From Heterocephalus glaber (taxonomy: Eukaryota; Chordata; Mammalia; Rodentia; Bathyergidae): a DNA stretch of 64,000 nucleotides. The position numbers and the translations under genes are program-made. Where the stretch lies: contig NW_004624882.1 in the NCBI RefSeq assembly GCF_000247695.1, forward strand, positions 1,019,438 to 1,083,437, in the 5' to 3' direction. The stretch's first letter is position 1. Each line of letters starts with the position of its first letter. Shown here piece by piece: positions 31,998 through 42,957 of the stretch. The notes below the pieces were generated by a model, which saw only the letters and a list, made by a program, of their open reading frames with translations, did no database searches and was not told the DNA's origin.

Positions 31998-32005
31998 TTC
32001 TAGAT

Positions 32006-32447
32006 TCTTGTGTCCACCCTAGGTCCCTTGGTGCTTCTGGGGACAGGCCTAGGGCTGAGTTTGTACAGGGAGTGGGATTAGGAAGTAAGGAGAGGAGCCC
32101 CTGGGATTCTGCTTGGGCCAAAATGAGCAGGAATAAACTCCAGGCCAGGAATCAACACTCTTCTATGGTGATGGCCATGGGAACCATGACCCAGGCCATC
32201 TTAGATAATGTTTATTAACCACTCACTGCATTTATTAATACCTAAAGAAATGAGGGAGGGAGATATAATAGGAAAAGAAAAGTGACTTTCACAGAGATGT
32301 TTGAGAAAGACCCGAGGGAACGTTTCAAAATTTTCCAGATAGTCTCAGCACTAGTCTGCTACCATTTATTCCTGCATTCTCTTAATGTTTTTCCAGAACT
32401 AAGTTTAAACAATAACCAGAGCTTTTCAAATAAAAAATACTGTGGCA
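32006..32447. other. no recognisable feature
   Basis: Unique-looking. Confidence 0.4.
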
Positions 32448-32644
32448 GCTAGCCATGGTGGCACACTCCTATAATCCCAGCACTCTGGGAGGCTAAGGCG
32501 GGAGGGCTGCAAATTTGAACCTAACCTGAGCAGCTTGGTGAGATCCTGTCTCAAAATAAAAAATAAAGAGGTTTGGGGGTGTAGCTCAGTGTGAAGGCCT
32601 AGGTTCAGTTCCCAGTATGCAATCAATCAATCAATCAATCAATC
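32448..32644 (+). mobile_element. B1-ID dimeric SINE with (AATC)n tail (sense)
   Basis: ctagccatggtggcacactc, gcactctgggaggctaaggc, then tttgggggtgtagctcagtg and aggttcagttcccagtatgc, ending in (aatc)n at 32621-32644. A tgtggca/cgtggca pair at the ends may be the target duplication. Confidence 0.85.
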
Positions 32645-33579
32645 GTGGCATATAGTCCTAAGGAATGAAATTCAATGTACCAATGTTGCTCCTTAGGTAC
32701 CATTTCTGGATATCTGGTAGAAGGATTGCTAGCTGAATGTTGACTTGGTAGAATGGAGAGGAGCCCAGCATTTTACAGCACAGATAGTGACATCCACAGC
32801 TGAGCTTTCTTAGAGCCACTCCTGCCAATTATTACAACATTTGACTTTGGCTTGCTTGTTTGACCTTTGATGATCTGCAAGAAGAAAAGCAAAAGACACA
32901 AAGGTACTATCTTGTCAGGGGAAAAAAAAAGATATTCATTGGCAGGCAGGACATAACATGAGTATAATGTGGGAAACTTCTATAATGTATACTTGTAAAA
33001 TTCTCCAAGAGTTTAATTAACTTTCAACAAACCCCTCTTTGCCCTGAACCTTGCATTGGACTAAACCTCCCTAATGGCAGTCTATGCTAATGTGATTGGT
33101 GTGATTATACAGCTAGTGGCTGGCCACTGGGGGACTTCTCCCTGGCAACTGACATTGTTTTGTAAAACTTCTTTACCCATAAAGTGTAAATTCCTGGAGA
33201 TCTTGCCCTTACATACTTTATCTTCTCAAGGTACTTAGAATGGTATGGAACACATAGTGCATTCATACTTTTCCTTTTGTTTTCACTCACAGGATGGGAG
33301 AACTGGTTTGCTTACTACACAAAAATGAGGTGTTGAATACACATCTTCTTTAATAGCTCACAGCAACCATATTCTAGACTTCCACCAGGTCGTCCCCAGA
33401 GTTTCTTTGTGACTCTGATTCATTTCTCTCAATATGCTTTATTCTACAGCCATAGAATACAGCTACCATGTGTCTCACCAATGGAGTCAACTGGGGGTAA
33501 TAGACAGAGTGCTGACCCAGAATCAGATAATCTGCTTTTGCTACTATATCCACGGAACTACACCTTCCCCTCCCCCCAA
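32645..33579. other. mostly unique, with weak L2 and MIR traces
   Basis: At 33175-33265 the phrases gtaaattcctggagatcttg and ggtatggaacacatagtgca resemble an L2 3' end. At 33490-33540 agagtgctgacccagaatca resembles MIR. Both are weak. Confidence 0.35.
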
Positions 33580-33621
33580 ACTTAACCACTGTTTTTTTTT
33601 TTTTTTTTTACTTAACCACTG
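33580..33621 (-). mobile_element. poly(A)-only retro-insertion with target duplication
   Basis: The word acttaaccactg occurs at 33580-33591 and 33610-33621 with nothing but an 18-T run between. The second copy continues tttt, so the duplication is 12-16 bp. This is the structure left when L1 machinery inserts only the poly(A) tail, here antisense. A local slippage duplication is the main alternative. Confidence 0.65.
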
Positions 33622-33790
33622 TTTTATTCTCTATGTATATTTGACCTTTAAAAATATCCCATATATTAATAGAATCATGCAAAGCCTGTCATGCTGTGTC
33701 TGGCCTGTTTCACTTAGCAAGATGTCATCCAGACCCATCCATGATGTGACAGATGGTAGAGTCTCCTTTTTTCATATGACAGAGGATGCA
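33622..33790 (-). mobile_element. L1M fragment (antisense)
   Basis: atagaatcatgcaaagcctg, ggcctgtttcacttagcaag and catccagacccatccatgat match the reverse of the L1M 3'UTR phrase seen in sense at 22.9 and 30.5 kb. Confidence 0.65.
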
Positions 33791-33894
33791 TAAGGTGAAA
33801 GTCTAAAGAGCTAAAGTAGAACATGAAGACTACAGCTAATAAAACTATTGTATTAGGCAAGTAGGGATTTTGTTAAATAAGTAGATTTTTGCTG

Positions 33895-34035
33895 ACTTTT
33901 GTCACACAAAAAGTAACTGTGCTGGATGATGCATATGTTAATTTGCTTCACTAAGTAACCATTTTACTTATATGTATCCCATACTATCCTGTTTGAAGCT
34001 GTAATATACACACAATAAATTTTATTTCAAAGAAG
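33895..34035 (+). mobile_element. L1M 3' end (sense)
   Basis: gcatatgttaatttgcttca, agtaaccattttacttatat and acacaataaattttatttca follow the end of an L1M 3'UTR. Confidence 0.6.
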
Positions 34036-34086
34036 GAGAAGGAGGAAAAATAAGAGGAGAAAGAGGAGGAGGAAGAGGAGGAGATG
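34032..34086. repeat. GGA/GAA-rich simple repeat
   Basis: Pure purine tract of gga, gaa and aga units next to the L1 tail. Confidence 0.85.
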
Positions 34087-34109
34087 ATCTGAGTTTTTGT
34101 CTGAGCTCT

Positions 34110-34200
34110 GGGGTGTAGATGACCCCAAGCCAATCAGTTAAACTCTTCCAGTGTCTGATTCCTGATCTGACAAACTGTGCACAGCCATACCCAATTTAGT
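34110..34200 (+). mobile_element. MIR fragment (sense)
   Basis: tctgagctctggggtgtaga, aatcagttaaactcttccag and tcctgatctgac follow the MIR core, with weak identity. Confidence 0.4.
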
Positions 34201-34720
34201 CAGGTCTTATTTCTCTCATCTGACTGTTATCAACCTAAAAGCCTGGACTAACTGACCAGGTTTTCTATCCCCTTTGTTTTGTTCCCTGTTACCTGCTGAG
34301 CACCTCATTAGCCTAATTAAATAATTGAAGGACTAGTTAGAAGAAAGAAAGGGACAAAGAAGAAGAGTTTAGGAGAAATGAAGAAATTAGGATGTTTCTC
34401 CTTTGTTTCTATTTTGCCATTTTCTTAGTCTAACGACAGAGGACAGCAATGTTTGTCAATGCCACCAGGGAGAATGACATTTGTGAGCACAGGGAAACTT
34501 GAAGGGAGCTCACAGTTTGGAAATCCATTTGCCTGGTGGCCAGTGAGTGACATGTTATCTGTCCATCATGGACTACACAAAGGAACACTTGGAGGTGAGT
34601 TGTGTTTTCTAGGTATTAATGGATCCTCACAAGAATGATGAGTTCACATGTCAGAGATGAGTGTCGTGCTTATCACAAGCCTCTTGGAGGGAATTATGGA
34701 GAGGCTTCTATAGTGCCATG
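34201..34720. other. no recognisable feature
   Basis: Unique-looking, with short open frames only. Confidence 0.4.
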
Positions 34721-34728
34721 GACTAGAC

Positions 34729-34809
34729 CAGTGATGGCGAACCTTTTTAGAGTTTCCTGTGGTACAAACAGCGTGCTGCAGCATGCATGCCATAGGTTTG
34801 CCACAAATG
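34729..34809 (+). mobile_element. 81-bp hAT-type MITE, copy 2 (perfect TSD)
   Basis: It starts cagtgatggcgaaccttttt and ends aggtttgccacaaatg. Flanks are a perfect 8-bp duplication, gactagac, at 34721-34728 and 34810-34817, with central TA. The inner ggtacaaa word and the gcatgcatgccatagg stretch pair with the other two copies. Confidence 0.85.
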
Positions 34810-34817
34810 GACTAGAC

Positions 34818-36964
34818 CATCTCATCGCTTCCTCCTATCACCAGGCCCCATGTGGAACTTACCACAACAGCACTCCCTGGTGCCACAGTAGCCATGTCTG
34901 CACCCTGGGAGATCCCAGTAGCAACACTGTTGTGCTCAGGGACATGTGCTCTGGGATTTCATCCAAGCTGTAGACAGGCAGCCTGGTAGGGGGGAAAGCA
35001 TTTTATAAACAAAACTAAAAGAACAGGGTGTTCATTTACAGTGCTGGGAAAAGAACCAAGGTCTCGGACTTGGATGGAGAAGTAAAACGGACTAATTTTA
35101 AGCTCCAATTTGCTTAAGAGTAATTGTGCTTCAGAGAGAGAGAGGTGGAGGGAGAGATTTTCAAGTCATTTCTTGGGCCCACTTTGCATGAAAAGAAGCA
35201 TATCATCAGGATGCAGGTAGTATGAGAGGTACCACCATCATTTTAAAGAGCAACATTTGGTGTACAAACGAATGTTTCACCAGGAGGCTGAGGATGTATG
35301 TCTCGCTATAGAAATCACAAGAGCACCCTGGTGACCAGAAGGTTCAGCATCTTTGGGTTGGGAAATGGCTCAGGCCCAAAACTCTAACAATAAGTGGGAG
35401 GAAGATGAGAAAGACGATATGGTTGGAGCAATGCTGTGGGAAGAAGGTGCACAGGAGCCAAGCAGGGGTCCTGGCTTGGCTGAGCTGCAGCCTGCTGAAG
35501 ATGGCAGGGTGTGTAGAGCACAAGGAAGCTGTCGAGTTGCACCCAGGTATCCTCACTTGTGCCCTGCAGAGAAGTGGAGAGACATAGAACTTTCCAGACC
35601 AGGAGCTCCCTTCATCCAGGAGCGCTTCTCTGGAGAAGGGAGCTGCTGGGGACATATAGCAGCTGGGGGAGTACAGGCCACCAGCCCAATAAAGAGGGCC
35701 TGGGCAAGGCACTGCCAGGATTTACCCAAGAGCTTTGCCAGAACCACTCATCTAAAAACCAAACAAACAAAAACCAAAAAGCCCACTTATCCTTTAGTGA
35801 CACAGTCAAGACTGAAACCCATCTCTCAGCTTCGCCATGGCCCCGTGAAGTCCATAAAGGCAGTGTCTACCATTATGCCAGCCTTTAGAAGGCCCCTTTC
35901 ACGCTGACAACACTCCTGATAAACAAGGGAGATAAACAAGGGTGGAGACATCTGTCTGTGTGCTCATTTTCTCAAGGAGGACATGGAGGCTTAAGGTCAT
36001 CCACCCGGAAGTACCATAGCTATGACTAGAATCTTCTTCTAAGGGACATCACCACCTTTTATGGGTCAGAGAGCCATCGAATAGCTCACCACCTTTTAGT
36101 CCTTTATGCTTGCTGTGTGCCATGTACATGCTCATCATCGACTTGATTTTGTCTTTTGTTCTTCATATGCTGTGGCAGTTATGAGCCTCAAATAAGGACC
36201 CCTATCTGAGCCGGGGCTGCACCAAGAATATTTAATTTCCTCGTTATATATGCCACCCCTGGTGTGGGAGTTCCTGGTTTCTATTTCTAACTTTTGATAC
36301 CCACTCTTAGTAATAAGAACAAAATGGTCTATTTTTATAACATGACTCAGATGTCTCTGGAAACATTTACAATGCTTGGGATGTTTTATTTTAATAATTT
36401 CCTGATCTGTATGCAATAGGGCATTTTAATGTAAGAGCTAATATGAAATTCCTCATTGTTGGAAAGTTTGAATTTTGCTTTATACTCTTCTTGCATTTAA
36501 ATTTAATCAATCAGTCCCCAAGTGAGCTGAATTTGCTGTAGCTTCCTCAGCTCTTTGCTTATTTATGGGGCACACTCTGCTTTTCATCTTAACTCCCTTC
36601 TCCATTCCCTTAAGCTTCAAAACTTTTTCTCAAGAGCTAATGGCTTCCTGCACTGGCATCTGGATATGCAGACGCCAAATTCTGCCATGGAATGTCCATA
36701 TATTTATTGAGGTCACCTGCACAGGGACATCAAAGGGTTATGGAGTCAGAGGACATTGGTTCCAGACCACAGTCCACCTTGTGTTGACCTTGTGATCTCA
36801 TAGCATCAAAGAGTATGGGTGCATACAATCATGCATACCCTTTGCCGTAGAGGCTACGCTTCTTACATAATTCTAGCCAAGTAATTGGAGCTATGTCCAA
36901 AGGTTTAGTTCTAAAGATGGTTACCACTGCTACTTTTGCAAGAAAATATTTAAGGAGTCCTCAG
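34818..36964. other. about 2.1 kb with no supported gene
   Basis: The longest open frame of the window (35353-35907, plus strand, 184 codons) lies here but overlaps several frames of 60-120 codons on both strands. Its residue makeup is haphazard and no domain is visible, so it is not called. No repeat is clearly recognisable. Confidence 0.4.
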
Positions 36965-37330
36965 GTGATGAATGTTGGTGCCCCCCCCCAGTGCATATAC
37001 TAAAGCCCTACCCTCAGTATTAAGGTATTTAGAGGTAAGGTCTTTGGAAGGTAATTAGGTTCATCGTGAGAGTGAGGCCTCCATGATGAGATTACTGTTC
37101 TTGTAAGAAGAGGTAAAAATCAGAGCACGTGAAAGTGCTAGAATGTCCTCCCCACTCCCCCATATAAAAGAAGACACAGCAAGATAGATGGTCAAGCAAA
37201 GCAAGGAGAGCACCCTTACGAGCAACCTTGATCTTGGACTTCCAGCCTTCAGAACTGAAAAATTAATGTCTATTTTTAAAGCCGCCCAGTCTATGGTGTT
37301 TTGTTATACAGCCCAAGTTGAATAAGATGC
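36965..37330 (+). mobile_element. MLT1-type MaLR LTR (sense)
   Basis: gtgatgaatgttggtgcccc, actaaagccctaccctcagt, ggtaattaggttcatcgtga, cttgatcttggacttccagc and ccgcccagtctatggtgttt are MLT1 landmarks in order. Confidence 0.8.
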
Positions 37331-37352
37331 ATGGAATAAAATAATATATATT

Positions 37353-37555
37353 AGTAGCCCTCAAATTTAAGTATACATCAGATTCCCTGGAAAGCTTATT
37401 AAGTCCAAGCACACACTGAAGTATTCCCTCTCCCCCGACCAACACCATAGTTTTGGATCCAGTGAATGGAGGATGGGATCTGGGAATCCACATTTTGACC
37501 AAGTTTCAAGGCCATGCTGGTGGTGCCGGTCTGTTGATCACACTGGGAATCATTA
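37353..37555 (+). mobile_element. MER5A (hAT-Charlie MITE)
   Basis: tagccctcaaatttaagtat, acatcagattccctggaaag, tgggaatccacattttgacc and atcacactgggaatcatta follow MER5A from end to end, with internal drift. Confidence 0.7.
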
Positions 37556-38040
37556 CTATACAAGAATATGTAATGACATGATCTTTCTAGATTATTTCTC
37601 TCAAAAGATAATTTAGTGGATGAAAAGTACTTGAAAGCTGTATTTGTAAATCAATGCTGAAGTCTTAAAAGTCAAATTGTGGTTAGCTAAGTTAGCTTGG
37701 AGTGGCAGGCTTATGGGACAGGTATTTGCATGGACTCAGCACCGAAGACCTGCGTCTAATCCCATCTCCAGCTCTCCCTGCTGTGTGAGCAAATGAGCTA
37801 ACCCACAGCAGCCACCACTTCCTGTCTGCAAACAAGCAGCAAATGATGGGTACCTGGAGGGGTTATTTTTATTACTAAGGAAACAATGTAATATTCATAT
37901 ACTTGTTCATCTAACAAATATCTGTGGAACCTCCCCTGTCCCCTGGAGGTGAAATAATGAAGACTCAGTGTTTTAACTTCACACAGCTTCAACATACACC
38001 TTCTGGTCTATCAAGGGGACAAAGATATTCAACCTTCTTT

Positions 38041-38220
38041 TTGCTTCACTAGTGTTGGAAACCAGGTCCTCACACATGTAAGGCAAGCAGTCTACCACTG
38101 TCCTTTTTATTTTTTGAGACATGATCTCACTAAGTTGTCCAGGCTTCCCTCAAACTTGCAATCCTCCTGCATCAGCCTCCTGAGTAGCTGGAATTATAGG
38201 TGTGCGTCACCATACCTGGC
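38041..38220 (-). mobile_element. B1-ID dimeric SINE (antisense)
   Basis: ID half: gtgttggaaaccaggtcctc, cagtctaccactgtcc. B1 half: gagacatgatctcactaagt, cctcctgcatcagcctcctg and gtgcgtcaccatacctggct. Confidence 0.75.
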
Positions 38221-38974
38221 TTAGGCATGACACAATTTAAAGGACAGTTGGAATGTTTGAGAAACTTGAAACATGTTCAAAAGCCACCTGACACAGGCCA
38301 GTGCAGGCCTCCTGTTCTGCTTTCACTGAGATGTTTGCTGATGGAGAGAGAGCAGTTGGAGCTGTGGTCAGCATGAAACTGTCACTCCCTGTGCATGCAG
38401 AGGTCCCCAGGAAATGGTTTATCGGGGTCCTGTCCTCCTGAGCACTACCCTTTTCTGGCTTTATCTTTTAATACTGCATTGTGTTTACTTTACCTGCCTC
38501 CTATCTAGGAGCTCCCACAGGCAGGTGTGTTTTATTGCCCTTAGGCCAGTGTCTGAACCTCTAACTATAAAAAGGAAGGAAGAAAGAGGACAGGAAAGAG
38601 TTGGATCAGCTTTAGAAAAAAGAAAAGCAAAAAACCCAAAAAACCCAAACCATAAAACTCTAAGAGCAAAAACAAAACAAAACAAAATCAAATATTTTAG
38701 GAGATCAGTTTTCATTAGGTGTCTTAAAATGTATGTTTCTCAGCATCTTGAACTTCTAGAAGAGAGTTGTAAAAATGTTCAGCAAATGGCACTGTAGAGG
38801 GAAAGAGACACAATTCATGAGTTAGAGGGTCTCTAAAAACCTAAGTGGACATAAATACGTTGTTTCCATTTAAGGGGCTATTAATATCTAGTTGAACGAG
38901 TGAAAAGGGAACCCATGTGGTTTTGTGAAAGAGTCAAATAACTAATAAGATAACTAGCCTTAGAAATCTATTTT
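38221..38974. other. no recognisable feature
   Basis: It contains an A/C-rich low-complexity stretch near 38620-38690 (repeated aaaaccc and aacaaaac words). Confidence 0.4.
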
Positions 38975-39135
38975 TAAAATTGAGATGTAATTCACATACC
39001 ATAAAATTCACCCTTCTAAGGCATACAATTCAGTGATTTGTAATGTGTTCACGATGTTGTGCAATCACCACGAGTTTCTAATTTCAGAACATTTTCATCA
39101 CTCCAGAAAAAATTCCTGACCTGTTAACAGCCCTG
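38975..39135 (-). mobile_element. L1M 3'UTR fragment (antisense)
   Basis: gagatgtaattcacatacca, gcatacaattcagtgatttg and agaacattttcatcactcca are the reverse of a common L1M 3'UTR segment. Confidence 0.65.
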
Positions 39136-39194
39136 CCCCATTCCCTGCTCCCCTCAGTGTAATGACTCCTGTTAGGGCAGTGAAACCGAGCTGC

Positions 39195-39465
39195 AGGATT
39201 CTATAATGGTGGTTACACACCATTGTCCATTTGTCCAACACCAGGGGTGACCCCTAACATAAACCATGGAGTCGCAGTGATCATGATTTGCCCGTGTGGG
39301 CTCATGGATTGTAACAAAGGTGCCGCACCTTGGTGGCTGACATTGATGATAAATAAAGGAGGCTGTGTGAGCCTTAGGGACAGGAGGTACACAGGAACTG
39401 TCTGTACCTTCCTCTCAATCTTGCTGTGTGTCTAAAACTTTTCCAAAAAATAAAATCCATCTAAA
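39195..39465 (+). mobile_element. L1M 3' end (sense)
   Basis: ctataatggtggttacacac, catttgtccaacaccagggg, catggattgtaacaaaggtg, tctgtaccttcctctcaatc and ttccaaaaaataaaatccat are the end of an L1MC/D-type element. Confidence 0.7.
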
Positions 39466-39869
39466 AATAACCTAGCGAAGTCTTTGGCACTAACAGTATG
39501 CATAAGCAGTCGTAAGAACTCTTGCTGATAACCAGGCCATTTTCCCGTAATTCTTGGGTCTCCTCCCAGCACTTTTATCTCTGAGATCTTTTAACTCTGT
39601 GTCTACACATGAGGAATCTAAGAGAATGTCAGGACCATTCATTTCACTGCCCTGGGATTAGGGGCTTGCCTGCTACATGGCTGTCTGGAACTCAGTTTCC
39701 TCATCTGATCATCAAGAAATCCCCTCGGCCATCTCTGAGGTTCCCTTCAGCTTTAACCATTTATGATCTGGGTGTGGTCCTATAAAAGTCTGTAGAGAAG
39801 GTCTATTCCAAAAATATGACCTACCCTCATCTGTCTCCATATCACACGGCCCAGGAACCGTATTTTTCT
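39466..39869. other. mostly unique, MIR-like trace
   Basis: gaactcagtttcctcatctg at about 39690 is a MIR core word. Little else is alignable. Confidence 0.4.
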
Positions 39870-39952
39870 TCTTTTTTTTTTGGTACCAGGGATCAAACTC
39901 TGGACCTTACGCTGGCGTGGCAGATGCCAGAACCACTGAGCTAAATCCCTGG
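39870..39952 (-). mobile_element. young ID-like SINE with TSD (antisense)
   Basis: A T tract leads to ggtaccagggatcaaactct, cgctggcgtggcagatgcca and ccactgagctaaatccctgg. The flanking pair aggaaccgtatttttc/aggaaccatatttttc (one mismatch) is the target duplication. Confidence 0.9.
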
Positions 39953-40159
39953 CTAGGAACCATATTTTTCAAATCACAGGGCTGGGTCTCTGACTCAATA
40001 CAAGTTGATTTTTTGTTTGTTTGTTTATTATTTTGTTTTTGTTTTTGAGAGTCTGTTTGGGCTCTCCAGTACCATCTATGTTTGATACAGGAAAAAAAAT
40101 CCAAACATTTAGAAATTAAAAATTTAGAAATAATAGTAGCTACATTTTAACAACTCTTT

Positions 40160-40447
40160 TTTATGGCATTGGGGATCAAAATCAGTGCCTTTGCACTGAG
40201 CTACATCCCAAGCCCCTTTTTTTTTTTTTTTTTTGGTACCGGCTATTGAACTCGGGTCCTTGCGCTTGCAGGGCAGGTGGCGGAACCACTGAGCTAAATC
40301 CCCAGCCCTTCCAAGCCCTCTTCTTACTTTTTGAGACAGGGTCTCACTAAGCTGCTAAATTGTCCTGGTTGAGCTCAAACTTCCAATCTTCCTGCCTCAG
40401 CCTCCCAGAGTGCTGGGATTATAAGCATCTACCACCATGCCTGCCTT
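40160..40447 (-). mobile_element. B1-ID dimeric SINE (antisense), split by a younger SINE
   Basis: ID half at 40160-40215 (ggcattggggatcaaaatca, cactgagctacatcccaagc). B1 half at 40325-40447 (gagacagggtctcactaagc, gcctcccagagtgctgggat). The younger SINE sits in the linker. Confidence 0.8.
40216..40309 (-). mobile_element. young ID-like SINE nested in a dimer linker (antisense)
   Basis: An 18-T tract leads to ggtaccggctattgaactcg, gcgcttgcagggcaggtggc and ccactgagctaaatccccag. The repeated ccaagcccc/ccaagccctc at the junctions is consistent with a target duplication. Confidence 0.85.
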
Positions 40448-40479
40448 TTATAACAAGCCCTTCTAACAGATATTTTTAT

Positions 40480-40620
40480 TGCTATTAAGCAGGTTTTATA
40501 GAATAAGTAAGTTAAGACTTATCATTCTCCCGGCACAGGTGAGAAAACCAAGCCTCAGAGCAGGTACAGCATCATGGACACGGCAGACACAAAATTGGAA
40601 TCTCATTTTTGTGCCTCCAA
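40480..40620 (-). mobile_element. MIR fragment (antisense)
   Basis: gcaggttttatagaataagt, cacaggtgagaaaaccaagc and ctcagagcaggtacagc follow the MIR core in reverse, with low identity. Confidence 0.45.
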
Positions 40621-42058
40621 AGCCTGTGCCAAGAACTGTGTTTCTTATTCTGCCCGCTCAGTCAGCATTGCATGGTGAACTTGTGCTAAGGTCATAGGAC
40701 TTAAAATACTAAGAGATGAACAGGGTCAGTTGGAGTGGGAAGCCCGTGGAAGACAGGCTGCCTTTGGCTTCCTCTGCTTGAGATGCCTGTGGGCTTTGAG
40801 TCTTGCTCATTGCAGCACTCGGAAGGACTTTCTGGCTGCAAGTGTGGGCTAACAAAATGTAGCCAGGGGAGCTGTGGCCAGTCATGCCTCTCGAAACCAC
40901 CGATAACAATGGAATATTGATGAACAGCCCACTGCAGATGACGGGCCTATAATCACGTGAGGTGCTGGCCAGAGGGGGGCCACCTCTGCCCTGGGAACGT
41001 GGCAACAGCTTGCTTTTAAAATGACAAATCCTTCATGACCTCCTTTTTGAAATAGTGGCACTTTCCTTTAGTGCCTGAAGCTTTTCATGACATAGGACTT
41101 AGGGGGGCATTATGAGGGAATTTTAGTGGCCACGACCTATAAAATCCCCTTCCACTGAACCTTGGACAGAATGGCTTATATGTGACCCTGGGAAGAAAAG
41201 GTATCCAATACTTGGAAACCAGCAAAAGGATGGCTGTGTGTCCTTGCAAAGTCCCACCAGAGCCCCTGTCTACCGAGTCCAGCCAAGTGCATTTCATTCT
41301 TGAGAGAAATGCATCTTTGTTTGACTGGCAGTTTACCACTGATTAGAACTGGGAATGGGACCGTAGATTCTAGCTTGTAGTCTGGTAAGGTACAAATGAT
41401 TTTTGTACCGTAGAGTTGCAAATGATTTCTAGTTGGTAAAAATAAATAAACAAATAATTAATTAAATAACTCCAAAGGCTAGGGTTTCACTGCCTCATAG
41501 GATATTCAAGCTTTGTATCTATCTTTACAATCATATTTTTAACATTTTCACTGCACCAACTGTATATACATCAGTCTCTCTTGCATGCTTATTTCCTTAT
41601 TAATGAATTAAATGCATGCCTTGATACATGCTGACTATATATTTGTATAAAGGTCACGTTTCTATCTTTGTGAAGCTTGCTTTGGCAGTGTCTTAGCAAT
41701 TCTTGTAGGGAGAATCAACTGCACTTGAAGGAATCTGGCAACGTGAATATTATAAAATGCAAAGAGGAGAATCCCACTGGGAGGATGTGTGCTATTTAAC
41801 TTGATCCTTGCCTTCAACCATTCATAAACACTGCCTAGAACCTCTTTCTCACAGTGGGTTGGTATTGGACTAGCTACCAAAATCAAAATAAACAAAACAA
41901 TGCCAGATTTTTAAAAAGCCCTGTGCAAACAAATGGATGAACATAGAAATTCCAATTTTAGAAGTGAAATGAATCTGGTGGTGGTGGTGGCCACCCGGAG
42001 AACATTCTTTTTGCTTTGAAATTCTGTCTCCCTGCAGGTACTTCTTTGCTTTTCAAGC
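40621..42058. other. no supported feature
   Basis: Unique-looking. The plus-strand and minus-strand open frames around 40.7-41.4 kb overlap one another without coding signs. Confidence 0.4.
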
Positions 42059-42073
42059 CCAGAACCTATTTTC

Positions 42074-42324
42074 TTTTTTTTTGGAACCAGGGATCGAACT
42101 CAGGTCCTTGTGCTTGTGAGGTGGTGGAACCACTGAGCTAAATCCCCGGCCTGTTTGTTTGTTTGGTACCAGGGATCAAACTCAGGACCTTGTGCTTGCA
42201 AGGCAGGCGCTGGAACCACTGAGCTAAATCCCCGGCCTGTTTGTTTGTTTGGTACCAGGGATCAAACTCAGGACCTTGTGCTTGCAAGGCAGGCGCTGGA
42301 ACCACTGAGCTAAATCCCTGGCTG
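42074..42324 (-). mobile_element. three tandem ID-like SINE units in one insertion
   Basis: Unit 1 is 42074-42151, unit 2 is 42152-42237 and unit 3 is 42238-42323, all antisense. Units 2 and 3 are each 86 bp, begin with (tgtt)n followed by ggtaccagggatcaaactca, and differ only at their last few bases. Unit 1 is more diverged and has an 11-base gap. A perfect 15-bp target duplication, ccagaacctattttc, brackets the whole array at 42059-42073 and 42325-42339. There is no duplication between units, so the array arrived or grew as a single insertion. Confidence 0.9.
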
Positions 42325-42616
42325 CCAGAACCTATTTTCAAAGCCACATGCATTGCATGGAATTTCTGGTGCAAAAAAAAAAAAAAATCAACCTTCATCA
42401 GGCATATTTTATTCTAACCTCCAGAGCAATCATTTCCTCTTCCAGAGGAGAGGAGGCACATTGCAAGGATTCCAAAGAAGGTATCCTGTCCAATGAGTAC
42501 CAACCCCAGACAACCTTCAGCGGGCCACTTGCTGCCTCTGGTCCACTCCTGGGGACTTGGCCGAACTCTGGGTTCCAGAAACCCTTTCTGGGTCTAGCAA
42601 TAAAGGATTACAGTTG

Positions 42617-42619
42617 TAT

Positions 42620-42654
<35 letters not shown>

Positions 42655-42657
42655 TTT
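42617..42657. repeat. (ATTT)n microsatellite
   Basis: About 10 uninterrupted 4-base units. Confidence 0.95.
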
Positions 42658-42730
42658 CAACCATCTTGGTAATGCAGCTGTCTGGTGAGAGAGAGGATTA
42701 TTTGTAAAGTAAATTATGTCCTGGTCTTTA

Positions 42731-42754
42731 CTGTGTATGTGTGTGTGTGTGTGT
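42731..42754. repeat. (GT)n microsatellite
   Basis: About 11 GT units with one interruption. Confidence 0.9.
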
Positions 42755-42767
42755 AAGAGTCCCTGCT

Positions 42768-42828
42768 TGATGTCCATCAGCCTTCTGTGTACTGGGATTA
42801 TAGGTATGCACCACCATGCCTGGCTTTG
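42768..42828 (-). mobile_element. B1 fragment (antisense)
   Basis: gtactgggattataggtatg and caccaccatgcctggctttg are the 5' end of B1 read in reverse. The rest is missing. Confidence 0.65.
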
Positions 42829-42957
42829 TTAGAGTTTTAAAAAAAGAACCATTTTGTTTGATTTTCCGATCTAGAATATAATCATTGTGCTCAGAGTTTT
42901 CTTTGTGTTGATGATATTTTCTTTAACAATTAATGGATGGAATAAGATGATTTTTGT

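Noticed and set aside
35353..35907. Longest open reading frame in the window (184 codons, plus strand)
   Set aside because: About one frame of this length is expected by chance in 64 kb read in six frames. It overlaps other frames on both strands, and no domain, signal or splice context is visible.
42074..42324. Regularly repeated 86-bp units resembling an array
   Set aside because: The units are SINE copies without unique spacers in a mammalian sequence, so this is not a CRISPR array.
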